Part shown: positions 8,482 to 15,952 of the stretch, piece by piece
Position numbering within the stretch: position 1 is the stretch's first letter
How the letters are laid out: every line of letters starts with the position of its first letter
NCBI GenBank assembly: GCA_026770585.1
Contig: MU647893.1
Coordinates: forward strand, 3,640 to 24,717
Origin: Baffinella frigidus
Taxonomy: Eukaryota; Cryptophyceae; Cryptomonadales; Baffinellaceae
Length of the DNA stretch: 21,078 bases
Direction: 5' to 3'
Made by a program: the position numbers and the translations under genes
Notes under the pieces: generated by a model
The model's input: only the letters and a program-made list of their open reading frames with translations
Told to the model about the DNA's origin: nothing
Database searches by the model: none

Positions 8482-8976
8482 TCGTCGAAACACGTCTGGC
8501 ACTGACCCACTGCAACAATCGAGTGATTGGTCTCCTGCAGCCGCGTTTGTGTTGGAACCAGCTCAGTTGTAGCGCACGGACCCGGCGCAAACTGCACAGA
8601 TGGAGCTTTATCATTGTCGTTCGTCTATAGTCAAACCATGCGGTTTGTATCTGTTGGAGTCTCTGTATACGTACGTGCGTGGGGTGCGTGCACTCAAAGC
8701 GCAAATACATGGAATTGAGCAATCGGGCGCACACGACTCGCGGGGTTGCAGTAGACACCCAGCTATACAGCAGCTTTGTCCGTGATTTATACGGCGTGTG
8801 TCTCTGCGCCGCAGCCAACATATGGTGCATGCTGCCCCGTATGTGTCCAACGTAGATCTGTTTATCAAGTTTCTGCACACCGCGAGGGATATGTCGCGGA
8901 TGCATTTTCACCGACCGGGTTGTCCCCCAGGTGGTGAGTAGGCCGCTACGCCCCACCGTGGGACCCTGGGACCTAC

Positions 8977-9068
8977 CTAGTGGCTATACGTCTGGGTCGA
9001 TGGACCAGGCCGTAATGTGGTACGAATTCACGGATTTAAGCGTGGATTCACTACCGCGAGAGAGACGT
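8977..9068 (+). repeat. Dispersed element B, direct copy
   Basis: CTAGTGGCTATACGTCTGGG is followed by a run through CCAGGCCGTAATGTGGTAC and AATTCA. Related copies occur at about 536-615 (plus), 2068-2192 (minus) and 12258-12295 (minus, partial). Confidence 0.75.
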
Positions 9069-9081
9069 GTCCCTCAAGCGA

Positions 9082-9107
9082 CGGACGGGCGAATCATCGC
9101 CCGTCCG
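9082..9107. terminator. Hairpin after the 420-aa gene
   Basis: Perfect 11-bp arms (CGGACGGGCGA / TCGCCCGTCCG) enclose a 4-nt ATCA loop, 15 nt beyond the stop of the minus-strand gene ending at 9123. It is a probable transcript 3'-end signal. Confidence 0.55.
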
Positions 9108-9122
9108 ATAACGCAGGAGTCG

Positions 9123-10385
9123 TCACGCTCCGTGAAAAAGCGCATCGTATGCACGGCGCATGCGATCGTTGTTTGTCGTCGGGCCCGCCGCCTGGGCGGC
9201 GTCGCCGTCGTGTTCGGATGGTGCGTGCACACCGGCGGGCGCGGTCTTGTTCGCACCAACACCAACACCAACATCGCCACCAACACCGCCGGAACAATGG
9301 CGTTTTGCGGCCATGTCGCTGACGGGTGTCAGTGTTGCAGTAGTGTACATGCCACCCATTTTCACACGTTTCGAGGGACCATCCGCAGCGGTTTGGCGAA
9401 TCTCGTGTATTGCGTCCACAATGTTGACCGCTGTCTCGGCACCTACGTGCGAACCTAGATTGCACGCGAAATCCCGACGGCCTAAATGGGTAGCTCCGTC
9501 CCCGTCTCTGGCATCCACGGACGTCATATCACTGACGGACGCATCGTGGTTGGCTAGTTTACTAAACAGTGTCTGCGCAACCTCTTTGTAGTACATCTCG
9601 TGCCATTCCATCGTCAGCGGCTTCAGTGCGTTGTCAAAGTCGGCGAAAATAGACCTATTCTCGTCCAATACACCCCAGAGACGGTTTGCAGCCTCGTCGT
9701 GCAGTCTCTCCGCGTCGTTGCTTTTCCGGTTCGTTCCTGCCCCGCCCGACCGCACAAGCTGCTGGCGCAACAGCTTGTATCCGACGTACGTGTTGAACGC
9801 CGTAGAGTATGCGGGGTGTCGGCGGAGGAAGTTGATCAACTCCCTGTATCTGCTGGGGTGGACCTTGCCTTTGAGCCCTGGGTGGTACAACACGTCTTGC
9901 AGTGCCACTTCGTATGCAGTCTTGGCAACGGCGGAGAACGACTTCTTCTGGTTGAGTTCGAATATGAGCTGCAACGCCTGTGCTACACGTATGCTCAAAT
10001 GCACCACATACATCTGCACCTGGAATTGGTCGGTTGTATCCTTGCTGCCTTGGGCCATCCTCGTGGCCAACTTGCTTTGGATCGTCGGCACATAGACGTT
10101 CCACATGAGCTTGCGCAATTTCTGCATGTCCTCTTCGTTCATGCTCTCATAAGCATTGTTGCACTCTGTCGTGAGGATCACGTTGTTGAGAGATAGGAAC
10201 GACGTGCCGGCGACGAGGTGTGCAGCGTGCTTGTCGCACTGCATGGCGTAGTAGAATTCGCTGTGCTCGTCCACGGCCGGGTCAAAGAAGTCATTGAGCC
10301 CCGTGTCAAACGCGGCCCGCGCTTGACGTTCCACGTGGTTCACGTTATTGTGATTGAGTGTCTGCTCTGCAATATACTCCCCCAT
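9123..10385 (-). CDS. Helical protein with Myc-like NLS, 420 aa
   Basis: I do not recognise the family. Residues 1 to about 290 are predominantly helical with many Asn, Gln and Tyr, and include long helices around NEEDMQKLRKLMWNVYVPTI and SIRVAQALQLIFELNQKKSF. The last third is low in structure: GPSKRVKMGG at 336-345 closely resembles the c-Myc type nuclear localisation signal, followed by a Gly/Val stretch and a final short amphipathic segment DRMRRAYDALFHGA. This layout (helical body, NLS, flexible linker, short terminal helix) would suit a protein imported to the nucleus for virion assembly, such as a scaffold, but that is inference. A TATA box (CTATATAA on this strand, 10451-10444) lies about 60 nt before the ATG. 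A hairpin follows the stop. Confidence 0.75.
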   Translation of the reverse strand: MGEYIAEQTLNHNNVNHVERQARAAFDTGLNDFFDPAVDEHSEFYYAMQCDKHAAHLVAGTSFLSLNNVILTTECNNAYESMNEEDMQKLRKLMWNVYVPTIQSKLATRMAQGSKDTTDQFQVQMYVVHLSIRVAQALQLIFELNQKKSFSAVAKTAYEVALQDVLYHPGLKGKVHPSRYRELINFLRRHPAYSTAFNTYVGYKLLRQQLVRSGGAGTNRKSNDAERLHDEAANRLWGVLDENRSIFADFDNALKPLTMEWHEMYYKEVAQTLFSKLANHDASVSDMTSVDARDGDGATHLGRRDFACNLGSHVGAETAVNIVDAIHEIRQTAADGPSKRVKMGGMYTTATLTPVSDMAAKRHCSGGVGGDVGVGVGANKTAPAGVHAPSEHDGDAAQAAGPTTNNDRMRRAYDALFHGA

Positions 10386-10443
10386 CCGAATGTATCACAG
10401 ACACGCCACGTCCAAGCTAGGTTGCCCGCTCACATTCTTCTTG

Positions 10444-10451
10444 TTATATAG
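10444..10451. promoter_or_regulatory. TATA box between divergent genes
   Basis: TTATATAG on the plus strand (CTATATAA on the minus) lies about 60 nt before the ATG at 10385 (minus) and about 55 nt before the ATG at 10506 (plus). The plus gene could instead use CATAAAAC near 10470. Confidence 0.5.
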
Positions 10452-10505
10452 GCCGTTTAACCAGTACGACATAAAACCATACCGGGGTAGTGCAGTCTGC
10501 GACAC

Positions 10506-11186
10506 ATGCTATACACCAAGCGAGTGACGCTTGTATTTCTGACACAGTTCGTATGCACGCTGTCGTTCGTGATCTACTGTCTCCTCATTGTGATCAACTT
10601 TGCAGAGATGTTCCACTCCAACCTAGCCCGCATACACCACAAGCGCGAAACCGATGCATGGTTGCAAGCCCGGTGCAAGGAACAGGAGTTCGTGCATCAC
10701 ATCCGGCACCACATAGACCTCTGCGAGACAGTCGAGCGCGAAGCGCAGACGAACGGGTACCTCATTGCAATGCAGCTAGCGTTGGATGGGCTGCATCTGT
10801 GCGGAAGCTACAGCTGCGAGAAGATACTGATAGCGCTTACAGAGTCGCTGCGGTTGAGCATCTACACGTGGATCGCTTCCATTACAGCTGTCTTCATACT
10901 GGTCCCGCTATGTGTTCTTCCGCTCTACCGGAAATGGCAGCGGAACCTATTGCTCCATGAAAACCATCTGGGAGACAACGCGCTCGTTCCGAGCATCTAT
11001 GTCCGGGACCAACCAGGAAGCATGCACGACGTTCCATTCCGGGCACACGCATACAATGTGCCGGCTAACTTCCTCACAGAGCCGAGGCATCGGCGTGCGA
11101 TCGGCAATGCCGCAGATACATTCGACGCCGAGGCCCACTTCTCCCCCGCCAAACAGCCGTATTCATACCACAGCCATCACGCATGA
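10506..11186 (+). CDS. Two-pass membrane protein with Cys-containing ectodomain
   Basis: A 226-aa protein. A hydrophobic segment at about 8-32 (TLVFLTQFVCTLSFVIYCLL) and a second at about 119-141 (WIASITAVFILVPLCVLPLY) bracket a charged region of some 85 residues. That region holds four cysteines (ARCKEQE, DLCETV, LCGSYSCEK) that could form disulfides, which suggests it faces the ER lumen or the outside. The C-terminal tail of about 80 residues is Pro-, His- and Arg-rich and probably cytosolic or virion-internal. The first ATG follows a TATA-like sequence. It may be an envelope or internal-membrane protein; the family is not recognised. Confidence 0.7.
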   Translation: MLYTKRVTLVFLTQFVCTLSFVIYCLLIVINFAEMFHSNLARIHHKRETDAWLQARCKEQEFVHHIRHHIDLCETVEREAQTNGYLIAMQLALDGLHLCGSYSCEKILIALTESLRLSIYTWIASITAVFILVPLCVLPLYRKWQRNLLLHENHLGDNALVPSIYVRDQPGSMHDVPFRAHAYNVPANFLTEPRHRRAIGNAADTFDAEAHFSPAKQPYSYHSHHA

Positions 11187-11463
11187 AGGCCTTGTGCCGG
11201 TCCCCGCCAAATGAAGACACGCGCCACATGGACACGGGGGCAGTGACACCACGGGGGCGGTGACACCACGGGGGGGCGGTGACAACACGGGGGCGGTGAC
11301 ACCACGGGGGAGGGGGGCGGTGACACCACGGAAGCGGCAACACCACGAGAACGGTGACAACACCACGAGCACGGTAGCAACAACAGCAACAACAGCAACA
11401 ACAACAACCCCAACAACAGCAACGAGACAATACGCCAAGTCGAAAACGTGTTAACCGACCGGG
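11187..11463. repeat. GC-rich minisatellite and CAA/CAG tract between membrane-protein genes
   Basis: Degenerate units of about 17 bp built on GACACCACGGGGGCGGT run from about 11236 to 11375 and grade into a (CAACAG/CAA)n tract at 11376-11424. The G-rich runs could form quadruplexes. Long open frames across it are simple-sequence artefacts. Confidence 0.8.
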
Positions 11464-11473
11464 TTTATTTAAG
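11464..11473 (+). promoter_or_regulatory. TATA-like box for the four-pass membrane gene
   Basis: TTTATTTAAG is identical to the box before the 928-aa gene and ends 28 nt before the ATG at 11502. Confidence 0.5.
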
Positions 11474-11501
11474 AAACCCGCTGTTGGCATCTGCACCTGT
11501 C

Positions 11502-12005
11502 ATGTGGTACACCACCCCACACGCGTTTTTGCAGTATGCTGGCATCGCAACTCTTCTCGTCTTCGACCCGTACATGCTATACCAATACAGTTGGTACATG
11601 GCAACGACGATCGCCCCCAGCCCCGACCCGGGCTGGAACCCGATGCAGACATACAGCCCACCCACAGCACACTGGACCGCCCCATGGACGTCATTCTTTG
11701 GGTTGACCACGATGCTAGTCGTCTCTGTCGTGTGGGTTGGCGTCACGCACCGCATCAAACCAGCGAATGTCGAGTACAAAGCGGGTGCGTGCGCCGTCAT
11801 CCTGGCCTCTCACGCAATCTACTGGTTCGTGTACCTGTGGCTCAAGCAGCTCAAGGCGGCATGGCTCCTATGCTGCGCATTGCTCTGGTTGGCTATGGTC
11901 TTGCAGGAGTACTGCTCTCTGTGCGGGGCAAACGGGTTCACGGAGATGGAGGTCAGCAACATGAGGTACGCGTCTCGCAGGACACTTGTCGCGCCTAGTG
12001 TATAG
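11502..12005 (+). CDS. Multi-pass membrane protein, 167 aa
   Basis: The frame opens at 11448, but the TATA-like box at 11464-11473 favours the Met at 11502. About four hydrophobic segments are visible: near 8-27 (FLQYAGIATLLVF), 64-82 (FFGLTTMLVVSVVWVGV), 94-112 (AVILASHAIYWFVYLWL) and 116-133 (AAWLLCCALLWLAMVL). The loop between the first two is rich in Pro, Trp and Tyr. A short C-terminal tail contains CSLCGANG. I considered a TspO-like fold because of the PP..HW..PW motif, but the match is too weak. An AATAAA lies 55 nt after the stop. Confidence 0.65.
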   Translation: MWYTTPHAFLQYAGIATLLVFDPYMLYQYSWYMATTIAPSPDPGWNPMQTYSPPTAHWTAPWTSFFGLTTMLVVSVVWVGVTHRIKPANVEYKAGACAVILASHAIYWFVYLWLKQLKAAWLLCCALLWLAMVLQEYCSLCGANGFTEMEVSNMRYASRRTLVAPSV

Positions 12006-12059
12006 GCTCTCAGTGTCTGCAAAGACGGGGGCGGGTTGCGACGTGGGTGCAGTGTGTAT

Positions 12060-12065
12060 AATAAA
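12060..12065 (+). promoter_or_regulatory. Possible polyadenylation signal
   Basis: AATAAA lies 55 nt after the stop of the four-pass membrane gene. No hairpin follows this gene, so the canonical signal may be used instead. Confidence 0.35.
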
Positions 12066-12404
12066 CAAACCAAACATACCAGAATGCCTGTACAGGCCCC
12101 ATTTACACACGAAATATGTTGACACACTTTACTGAACTCGTGTTCGTCGACGCCGCAAATTTTCTATGCAGAGATGTCCCGTGCAGCTGCTAGGCCAGCA
12201 CTCGTCCAGCACTCGTTCAGCCTAGAGCTTAGTTGGAACCCCTCTTCCTAGAAGAGCGGCCCGGCCAAACGACCAGACGTATAGCCACTAGAGCTTGCTT
12301 GCAACCCCTCTTCCACATGAACACTTCCCCACACACGCTTACACCTACACACCCCACAGACCCCACAGACCCCACAGACCCCACAGACCCCACACACACA
12401 CACC
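12066..12404. repeat. Intergenic stretch with partial element B and 9-bp repeats
   Basis: A partial inverted copy of element B lies at about 12258-12295. Units of CAGACCCCA repeat from about 12343 to 12390, followed by (CA)n to 12402. No gene is supported. Confidence 0.65.
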
Positions 12405-12867
12405 TCAGAGAGACTGTCTCGCAATCATAATATCAACCGGCTCGAATGGCCGAGAGCTTGAAAGCGCACGGCCAAACACGCGAATGCGATCGCCAGCCGT
12501 AGTACTGGTGGCCGTCGTCGTTTTGGCTTTCCACAAAGGGCTTGATAGAAAACATCCCCTGCTTGACACGGCCAACAGGCCCAGAGGCCTTCATGCCCAG
12601 ACCACGGGTGTAGAAATCGCGCCGCTTCACACCATCGCTGTCCAGAACCGCGTCGGTATTGCCGCACACCTTGTTATGAATGTCCGTGACGTCATCGCTT
12701 ACCTTACGACCTCCAGCTTCGTTGAACATGGCAGACTCCGCCTCCGGGATGTACATGTGGAGGAGGTCGCCCGTCTGGACCTCGTACGCGCCGTTGAGGA
12801 CGGTGCGCAGACCACCGATCTGCACTGCTGCAATCGTATACCACATCGAGTCGCGACACTCGAATGA
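12405..12867 (-). pseudogene. Beta-rich, capsid-type reading frame broken by a frameshift
   Basis: One frame (12846 down to about 12500) encodes GGLRTVLNGAYEVQTGDLLH, and later RGLGMKASGPVGRVKQGMF. A second frame, shifted by +1, encodes GDRIRVFGRALSSSRPFEPV and then DIMIARQSL, with a stop at 12407-12405. Both pieces are beta-rich and have the look of a virion protein such as a capsid or decoration protein C-terminus; this reading is tentative. The frames overlap between about 12587 and 12433, so the shift lies there, perhaps at the AAGCCCTTT run near 12533-12541. The cause may be a sequencing indel, a real mutation or programmed shifting. No TATA box precedes the ATG at 12846. A splice acceptor (CTGCGTAG|TCATTC, exon from 12867) keeps the frame open upstream, so this may be the last exon of a longer gene. 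See the neighbouring gene at 13056. Confidence 0.45.
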
Positions 12868-12932
12868 CTACGCAGAGTGTGGTATGGGATGAAACGTCAA
12901 ACGTCAAGTTGGGTTTCATGTTTCATTGTCGC

Positions 12933-13022
12933 ACACACCCACACGCCTACACACCCACACACCCACACACCCACACACACACACACACCCACCCGCCCAC
13001 ACACACACACACACACACACTA
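12933..13022. repeat. CA microsatellite
   Basis: (CA)n with CCCA interruptions. On the minus strand it lies between a possible donor (CTGCGG|GTGTGT, 13076) and a possible acceptor (12868), the same arrangement of simple repeat and splice sites as behind the terminase exon. Confidence 0.85.
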
Positions 13023-13055
13023 CCCTCCCCGCACGCTACCTTCCCCGCGCACTTC

Positions 13056-13610
13056 TTAGTCCGTGTAGCTACACACCCGCAGGTCCGCTGCTGCAATAAT
13101 CACGCGCATCAACTCAGGATGGATGCGTTGCAAAGGCGACACATCGCCCAGTCGGCCGTGGTGCGCCATTGCCAGTGCCATGCACTTGGCCGTACAGAGT
13201 TGCTCGTGTGCGATTCGTGCTTGCCGTGCCATTATATTGCGCTTCTGAAGCTTTACGACGAACTGAAGCTTGCTGGCGGTCTCGGTGTAGTTGTGTTCCT
13301 CGCAAAGTGCGATGCAGTAGTTGAGCAGCTGCAAGGGGTGTGCACCACAGCGTAAGAGACTTGGTGCAATGCTGCGCGGGCCCGCAAGAGTCCGCACGTA
13401 AGTAAGAAGGCCCTCCTACAAGGGCCCGCACGGGCCCGCTAGAGGGCGGGTCCTTACATCCACAGCAGCCCCTGGAACGTCCTCCGAGGACAACCGCATC
13501 TTGTCTGCAACAAGGCGCTTCTGTTCGCCTGTCACGTTCAGGTGGACGGCATAGACCCCTTCTCGGAAGTTCAGCCTGGCCTCGAGGAACTCGGCTGTCG
13601 TGGTGTCCAT
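13056..13610 (-). CDS. Small two-exon gene, helical product
   Basis: Exon 1 is 13610-13458 (51 codons, from MDTTTAEFLEARLNFREGVY). A 129-nt intron at 13457-13329 reads GAT|GTAAGG ... CCTTGCAG|CTG, and exon 2 at 13328-13056 ends in TAA. Both junctions are phase 0 and the product is 141 aa. Exon 2 is strongly helical and basic (KLQFVVKLQKRNIMARQARI, then a Cys/Met-rich helix). The intron carries GC-rich inverted repeats (GGGCCC units). The family is not recognised. Alternatively exon 2 may end at 13077 (CTGCGG|GTGTGT) and continue in frame at 12867 into the beta-rich fragment, making one larger three-exon gene. Confidence 0.55.
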
Positions 13611-13951
13611 TTGGGTTGGTGGTGGTGGTTGGCTCGGTTGCGAGCTCCTCGAGTGTTAAGTCGTGTCGAGAAGTCCCCACAATAGACATTAGTCAACCGG
13701 GTGTAGTTGGGGAATGGGAGTTCGTTAGCGGTAACTCCTAATGGACTTTCTTGGAGCCATTTGATGTCATACTGGTCAAATAGAGCCTGTCGTCGCCCAC
13801 GGAGATGAAATCCTGACGCTAAATGTTTGGGTCCAGTTCGCTAGCGGTAACCGCCAACGAACTTTCTTGGTTCGCCAGATGTTCTATGTCAACTCAAGGC
13901 GTATGTCGTAAGTCTCTGTCTATTGTGGATGGTACATCTGATCTGGTTAGG
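13611..13951. repeat. Intergenic stretch with two element A palindromes
   Basis: Element A copies lie at 13719-13747 (degenerate right arm) and 13835-13863, each followed by ACTTTCTTGG. No gene is supported here. Confidence 0.75.
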
Positions 13952-15106
13952 TCACTGTTCTATGGATTCGGTGTGTCTTTGCGTTCCATCCACTCGAACC
14001 GCCTCTGTATCATATCCGTTCTTCCATAAGAACCTTCGTAGATCCCATTTGATTTCCGTGAACGATACGTAAGATCGATCCGACGCCCCTAACCAGGTCA
14101 GGATTTCCAATATCCTGCACTCCATGTCCAGAGATGACCAGTCAAACCCTATGGTCTTCCTTAGACAGTTCGCATGGTCTCGCATAGCCCGTTTGAATTC
14201 AGCTAGAAACAACGGAGCATCTTCCTGGATTCCTCGCGAGAAGTCGTCCATGTTGAATCGCTGCCGTACAAACGAGCCCACATGTGGGTGTAGAAGTGAT
14301 ACCAAGTGTATACAATGAGATGCCCGTGTACCATAGTTTTTCAGGTCAGCACACTCGTGGCGTCGGTAATACAAGAAGGTCTCTGCAAATCGGGGGTGGG
14401 ACCGGGGGTATATGGCGGGCGGGTGGAAGCTGGATAATAGCATCGCGGCGTCGTGTAGACCATACGATTCCGCTAGATCCTGTGCGTTGTGCCCAAGAGA
14501 GTTCCTATGTGATGAAACCTTGCTTCCAAGAGCTGTATCTGATCTGGAACGTTGAAGCAATTCGTTTAGAATGAGCAATACACCTGTATCCGACACATTA
14601 GTTGCCTTGACAGCACCGTGGAAGACCGTATTTCCATAGGAGTTTGATTCCATGTCGTAGTATCGCTCACTCAATTGCTCGTCTGTCTCGCGATAATCCA
14701 GCAGCACTTTTACGGTACTGAGATGGCCTGCAAGGATCGCTGCAATCAGCGGGGTTGTGTGGCATCGACGTGGAACCACGTCAGCCCCGTGTGCAAGCAA
14801 CATTTCGACCATCTGTACGTCTCCGGTTCTTGCAGCGAAACATATGGGCGTTTCGTTGCATGTTGGTACGGCATCGCACCCCGTGGGCCAGCTGATACCA
14901 CACGGGGGGTGTGCATCGACAATATGATTATCACCACTCGTGTCGATTAACTGTCGTGTCATGGCAACGTTCTTAGTACACAGTGACGCCCACAACGGAA
15001 TCCCCTCACGGGGAGAATCTATTCGCGTCCTGTCTCGTTGACATACGGCGCAATGTTTGGAACCACTGGTTCCACGAGGGCCAACCGCAGGACCTGGATC
15101 TGACAT
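13952..15106 (-). CDS. Ankyrin-repeat protein, 384 aa
   Basis: Ankyrin repeats mediate protein-protein contacts; large DNA viruses often use such proteins to target host factors. Clear repeats occur at about 85-115 (ETPICFAARTGDVQMVEMLL, AHGADV) and 117-145 (TTPLIAAILAGHLSTVKVLL). Weaker ones lie near 35-60, 158-187 and 205-228 (GHNAQDLAESYGLHDAAMLL). The N-terminus has CAVC and other cysteines. The last 150 residues lack repeats and have no recognised domain. The start at 15106 is about 30 nt after a TATA-like ATATTAAA (15142-15135 on this strand). The second ankyrin gene, at 15953, points away from this one. Confidence 0.8.
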   Translation of the reverse strand: MSDPGPAVGPRGTSGSKHCAVCQRDRTRIDSPREGIPLWASLCTKNVAMTRQLIDTSGDNHIVDAHPPCGISWPTGCDAVPTCNETPICFAARTGDVQMVEMLLAHGADVVPRRCHTTPLIAAILAGHLSTVKVLLDYRETDEQLSERYYDMESNSYGNTVFHGAVKATNVSDTGVLLILNELLQRSRSDTALGSKVSSHRNSLGHNAQDLAESYGLHDAAMLLSSFHPPAIYPRSHPRFAETFLYYRRHECADLKNYGTRASHCIHLVSLLHPHVGSFVRQRFNMDDFSRGIQEDAPLFLAEFKRAMRDHANCLRKTIGFDWSSLDMECRILEILTWLGASDRSYVSFTEIKWDLRRFLWKNGYDTEAVRVDGTQRHTESIEQ

Positions 15107-15133
15107 GTTCGCTATTACAGTGTACCACGCTCC

Positions 15134-15143
15134 CTTTAATATG
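15134..15143 (-). promoter_or_regulatory. TATA-like box for the ankyrin gene
   Basis: The minus strand reads CATATTAAAG about 30 nt upstream of the ATG at 15106. Confidence 0.45.
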
Positions 15144-15201
15144 GAGGGCCGTCATGCACATGACCGAGCTGGTGTGTGTGTAGGTGTGTCGCGCCAAAGT
15201 G

Positions 15202-15208
15202 TATATAA
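15202..15208 (+). promoter_or_regulatory. TATA box
   Basis: TATATAA lies 52 nt before an ATG at 15260 in good context (GACATGTCC). It supports transcription of this short region on the plus strand. Confidence 0.5.
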
Positions 15209-15259
15209 ACTGCGAATCCTCCGCTGCTGCTGCTGGCAACGCCGAACTTGCGTTTGGAC

Positions 15260-15668
15260 ATGTCCAATGCCTACGCTGCCGCCACGGGGCAGCCTTTTGG
15301 TGCTTTGGTGGTGCATTCGGTGCTTTGGTGCCACCGTAAGTTGACAAGTTGGCTTCCCCTTGGTGTCCTTCGTTGATTTCGTACCTTTAGGTACGAAATC
15401 GTTCTTCGTCTGCACTGTCAACTTTGGTGCTAAGTTGACTTGTGAAACGAGCATCTCAAGGCGACTGTGTGTGGTTCGTGAAGGACGGGCCGTGTACGAT
15501 TCGTTGAGTAAACGTGTTTACTGGATCTGTTGTGTGGTGTGTCAATGTCCCCGCTACCGTGTGGTGGTGGTGGTGGTGGTGGTGGTGGTGGTGGTGGCGG
15601 TGGTGGTGGTGGTGGTGGTGGTGTCCCGTCCGAGTGAACATGGCAAGGGGTTCCCCACAGTTCGCTAG
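15260..15668 (+). CDS. Doubtful small gene, spliced or very short
   Basis: Two readings are possible. Unspliced, the ATG at 15260 gives 38 codons, ending at TGA 15374-15376, where a perfect hairpin begins. Spliced, CACC|GTAAGT (15336) to CCTTTAG|GT (15390) removes 55 nt and joins in frame to an exon through 15668, about 117 aa. The spliced product would contain a long Val run from the GTG microsatellite at 15561-15623, which makes its C-terminus suspicious. No family is recognised; the TATA box at 15202 is the best evidence for expression. Confidence 0.3.
15375..15400. terminator. Hairpin overlapping the stop of the 38-codon frame
   Basis: Perfect 11-bp arms (GATTTCGTACC / GGTACGAAATC) enclose a TTTA loop. 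Like the hairpins at 1698, 2283 and 9082, it sits right at a stop codon, which favours the unspliced reading. Confidence 0.45.
15561..15623. repeat. GTG/GGT microsatellite
   Basis: About 20 GTG units with a single GCG interruption. It encodes poly-Val or poly-His depending on strand. Confidence 0.9.
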
Positions 15669-15786
15669 TGGTTACCGCTAGCGAACTTTCTTGGTTCGCC
15701 GGGATGGGCTGTGTCTCCTTAAGGTGCCTTGTCCTCCGTTGACATGCAAGTTGGGGCCAGTTCGTTAGCGGTAACCGCTAACGAAC
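15659..15786. repeat. Two copies of palindromic element A
   Basis: The copy at 15758-15786 is perfect: 14-bp arms AGTTCGTTAGCGGT / ACCGCTAACGAACT around a single A. The copy at 15659-15687 has AGTTCGCTAG paired with CTAGCGAACT, so a base change in one arm is matched in the other. Both are followed by TTCTTGGTTC. Confidence 0.85.
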
Positions 15787-15887
15787 TTTCTTGGTTCAAC
15801 TGGCTTTGAACTTGTTTGTACTTAGATTACCGCCTCCTTTACAGCCGGAATTCAGGGTCGGGTTTTGTAGTTGCATCTCCCTATCGT

Positions 15888-15895
15888 CTATATAG
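15888..15895 (+). promoter_or_regulatory. TATA box for the second ankyrin gene
   Basis: CTATATAG lies about 60 nt before the ATG at 15953. Confidence 0.5.
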
Positions 15896-15952
15896 GGACT
15901 GTGTGGCCCCGTACTACGACTACCGTCTCAGCAGCTCGTCTTCGATTCGCGG

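Larger units (their letters stand above)
8482..9122. other. Intergenic region with element B and a doubtful ORF
   Basis: Between the ESCRT-III stop and the 3' end of the 420-aa gene there is a full plus-strand copy of dispersed element B at about 8977-9068 and a strong hairpin at 9082-9107. A minus-strand TATAAA lies near 8790. A minus-strand frame at 8956-8474 (160 codons, very Arg/His-rich, no recognised motif) overlaps the ESCRT-III end by a few bases. I give it about a one in four chance of being a gene. Confidence 0.5.

Noticed and set aside
11502-12005. TspO/MBR-like membrane protein.
   Set aside because: Only a short PP..HW..PW string agrees; the segment count and the other conserved residues do not.
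7090-12095. Identical 12-bp palindrome GCCTGTACAGGC at 7090 and 12084.
   Set aside because: It is too short and too few in copies, and one copy is inside coding sequence; chance is plausible.
15456-15641. Poly-His frame on the minus strand, a possible metal-binding peptide.
   Set aside because: It comes entirely from the GTG microsatellite.
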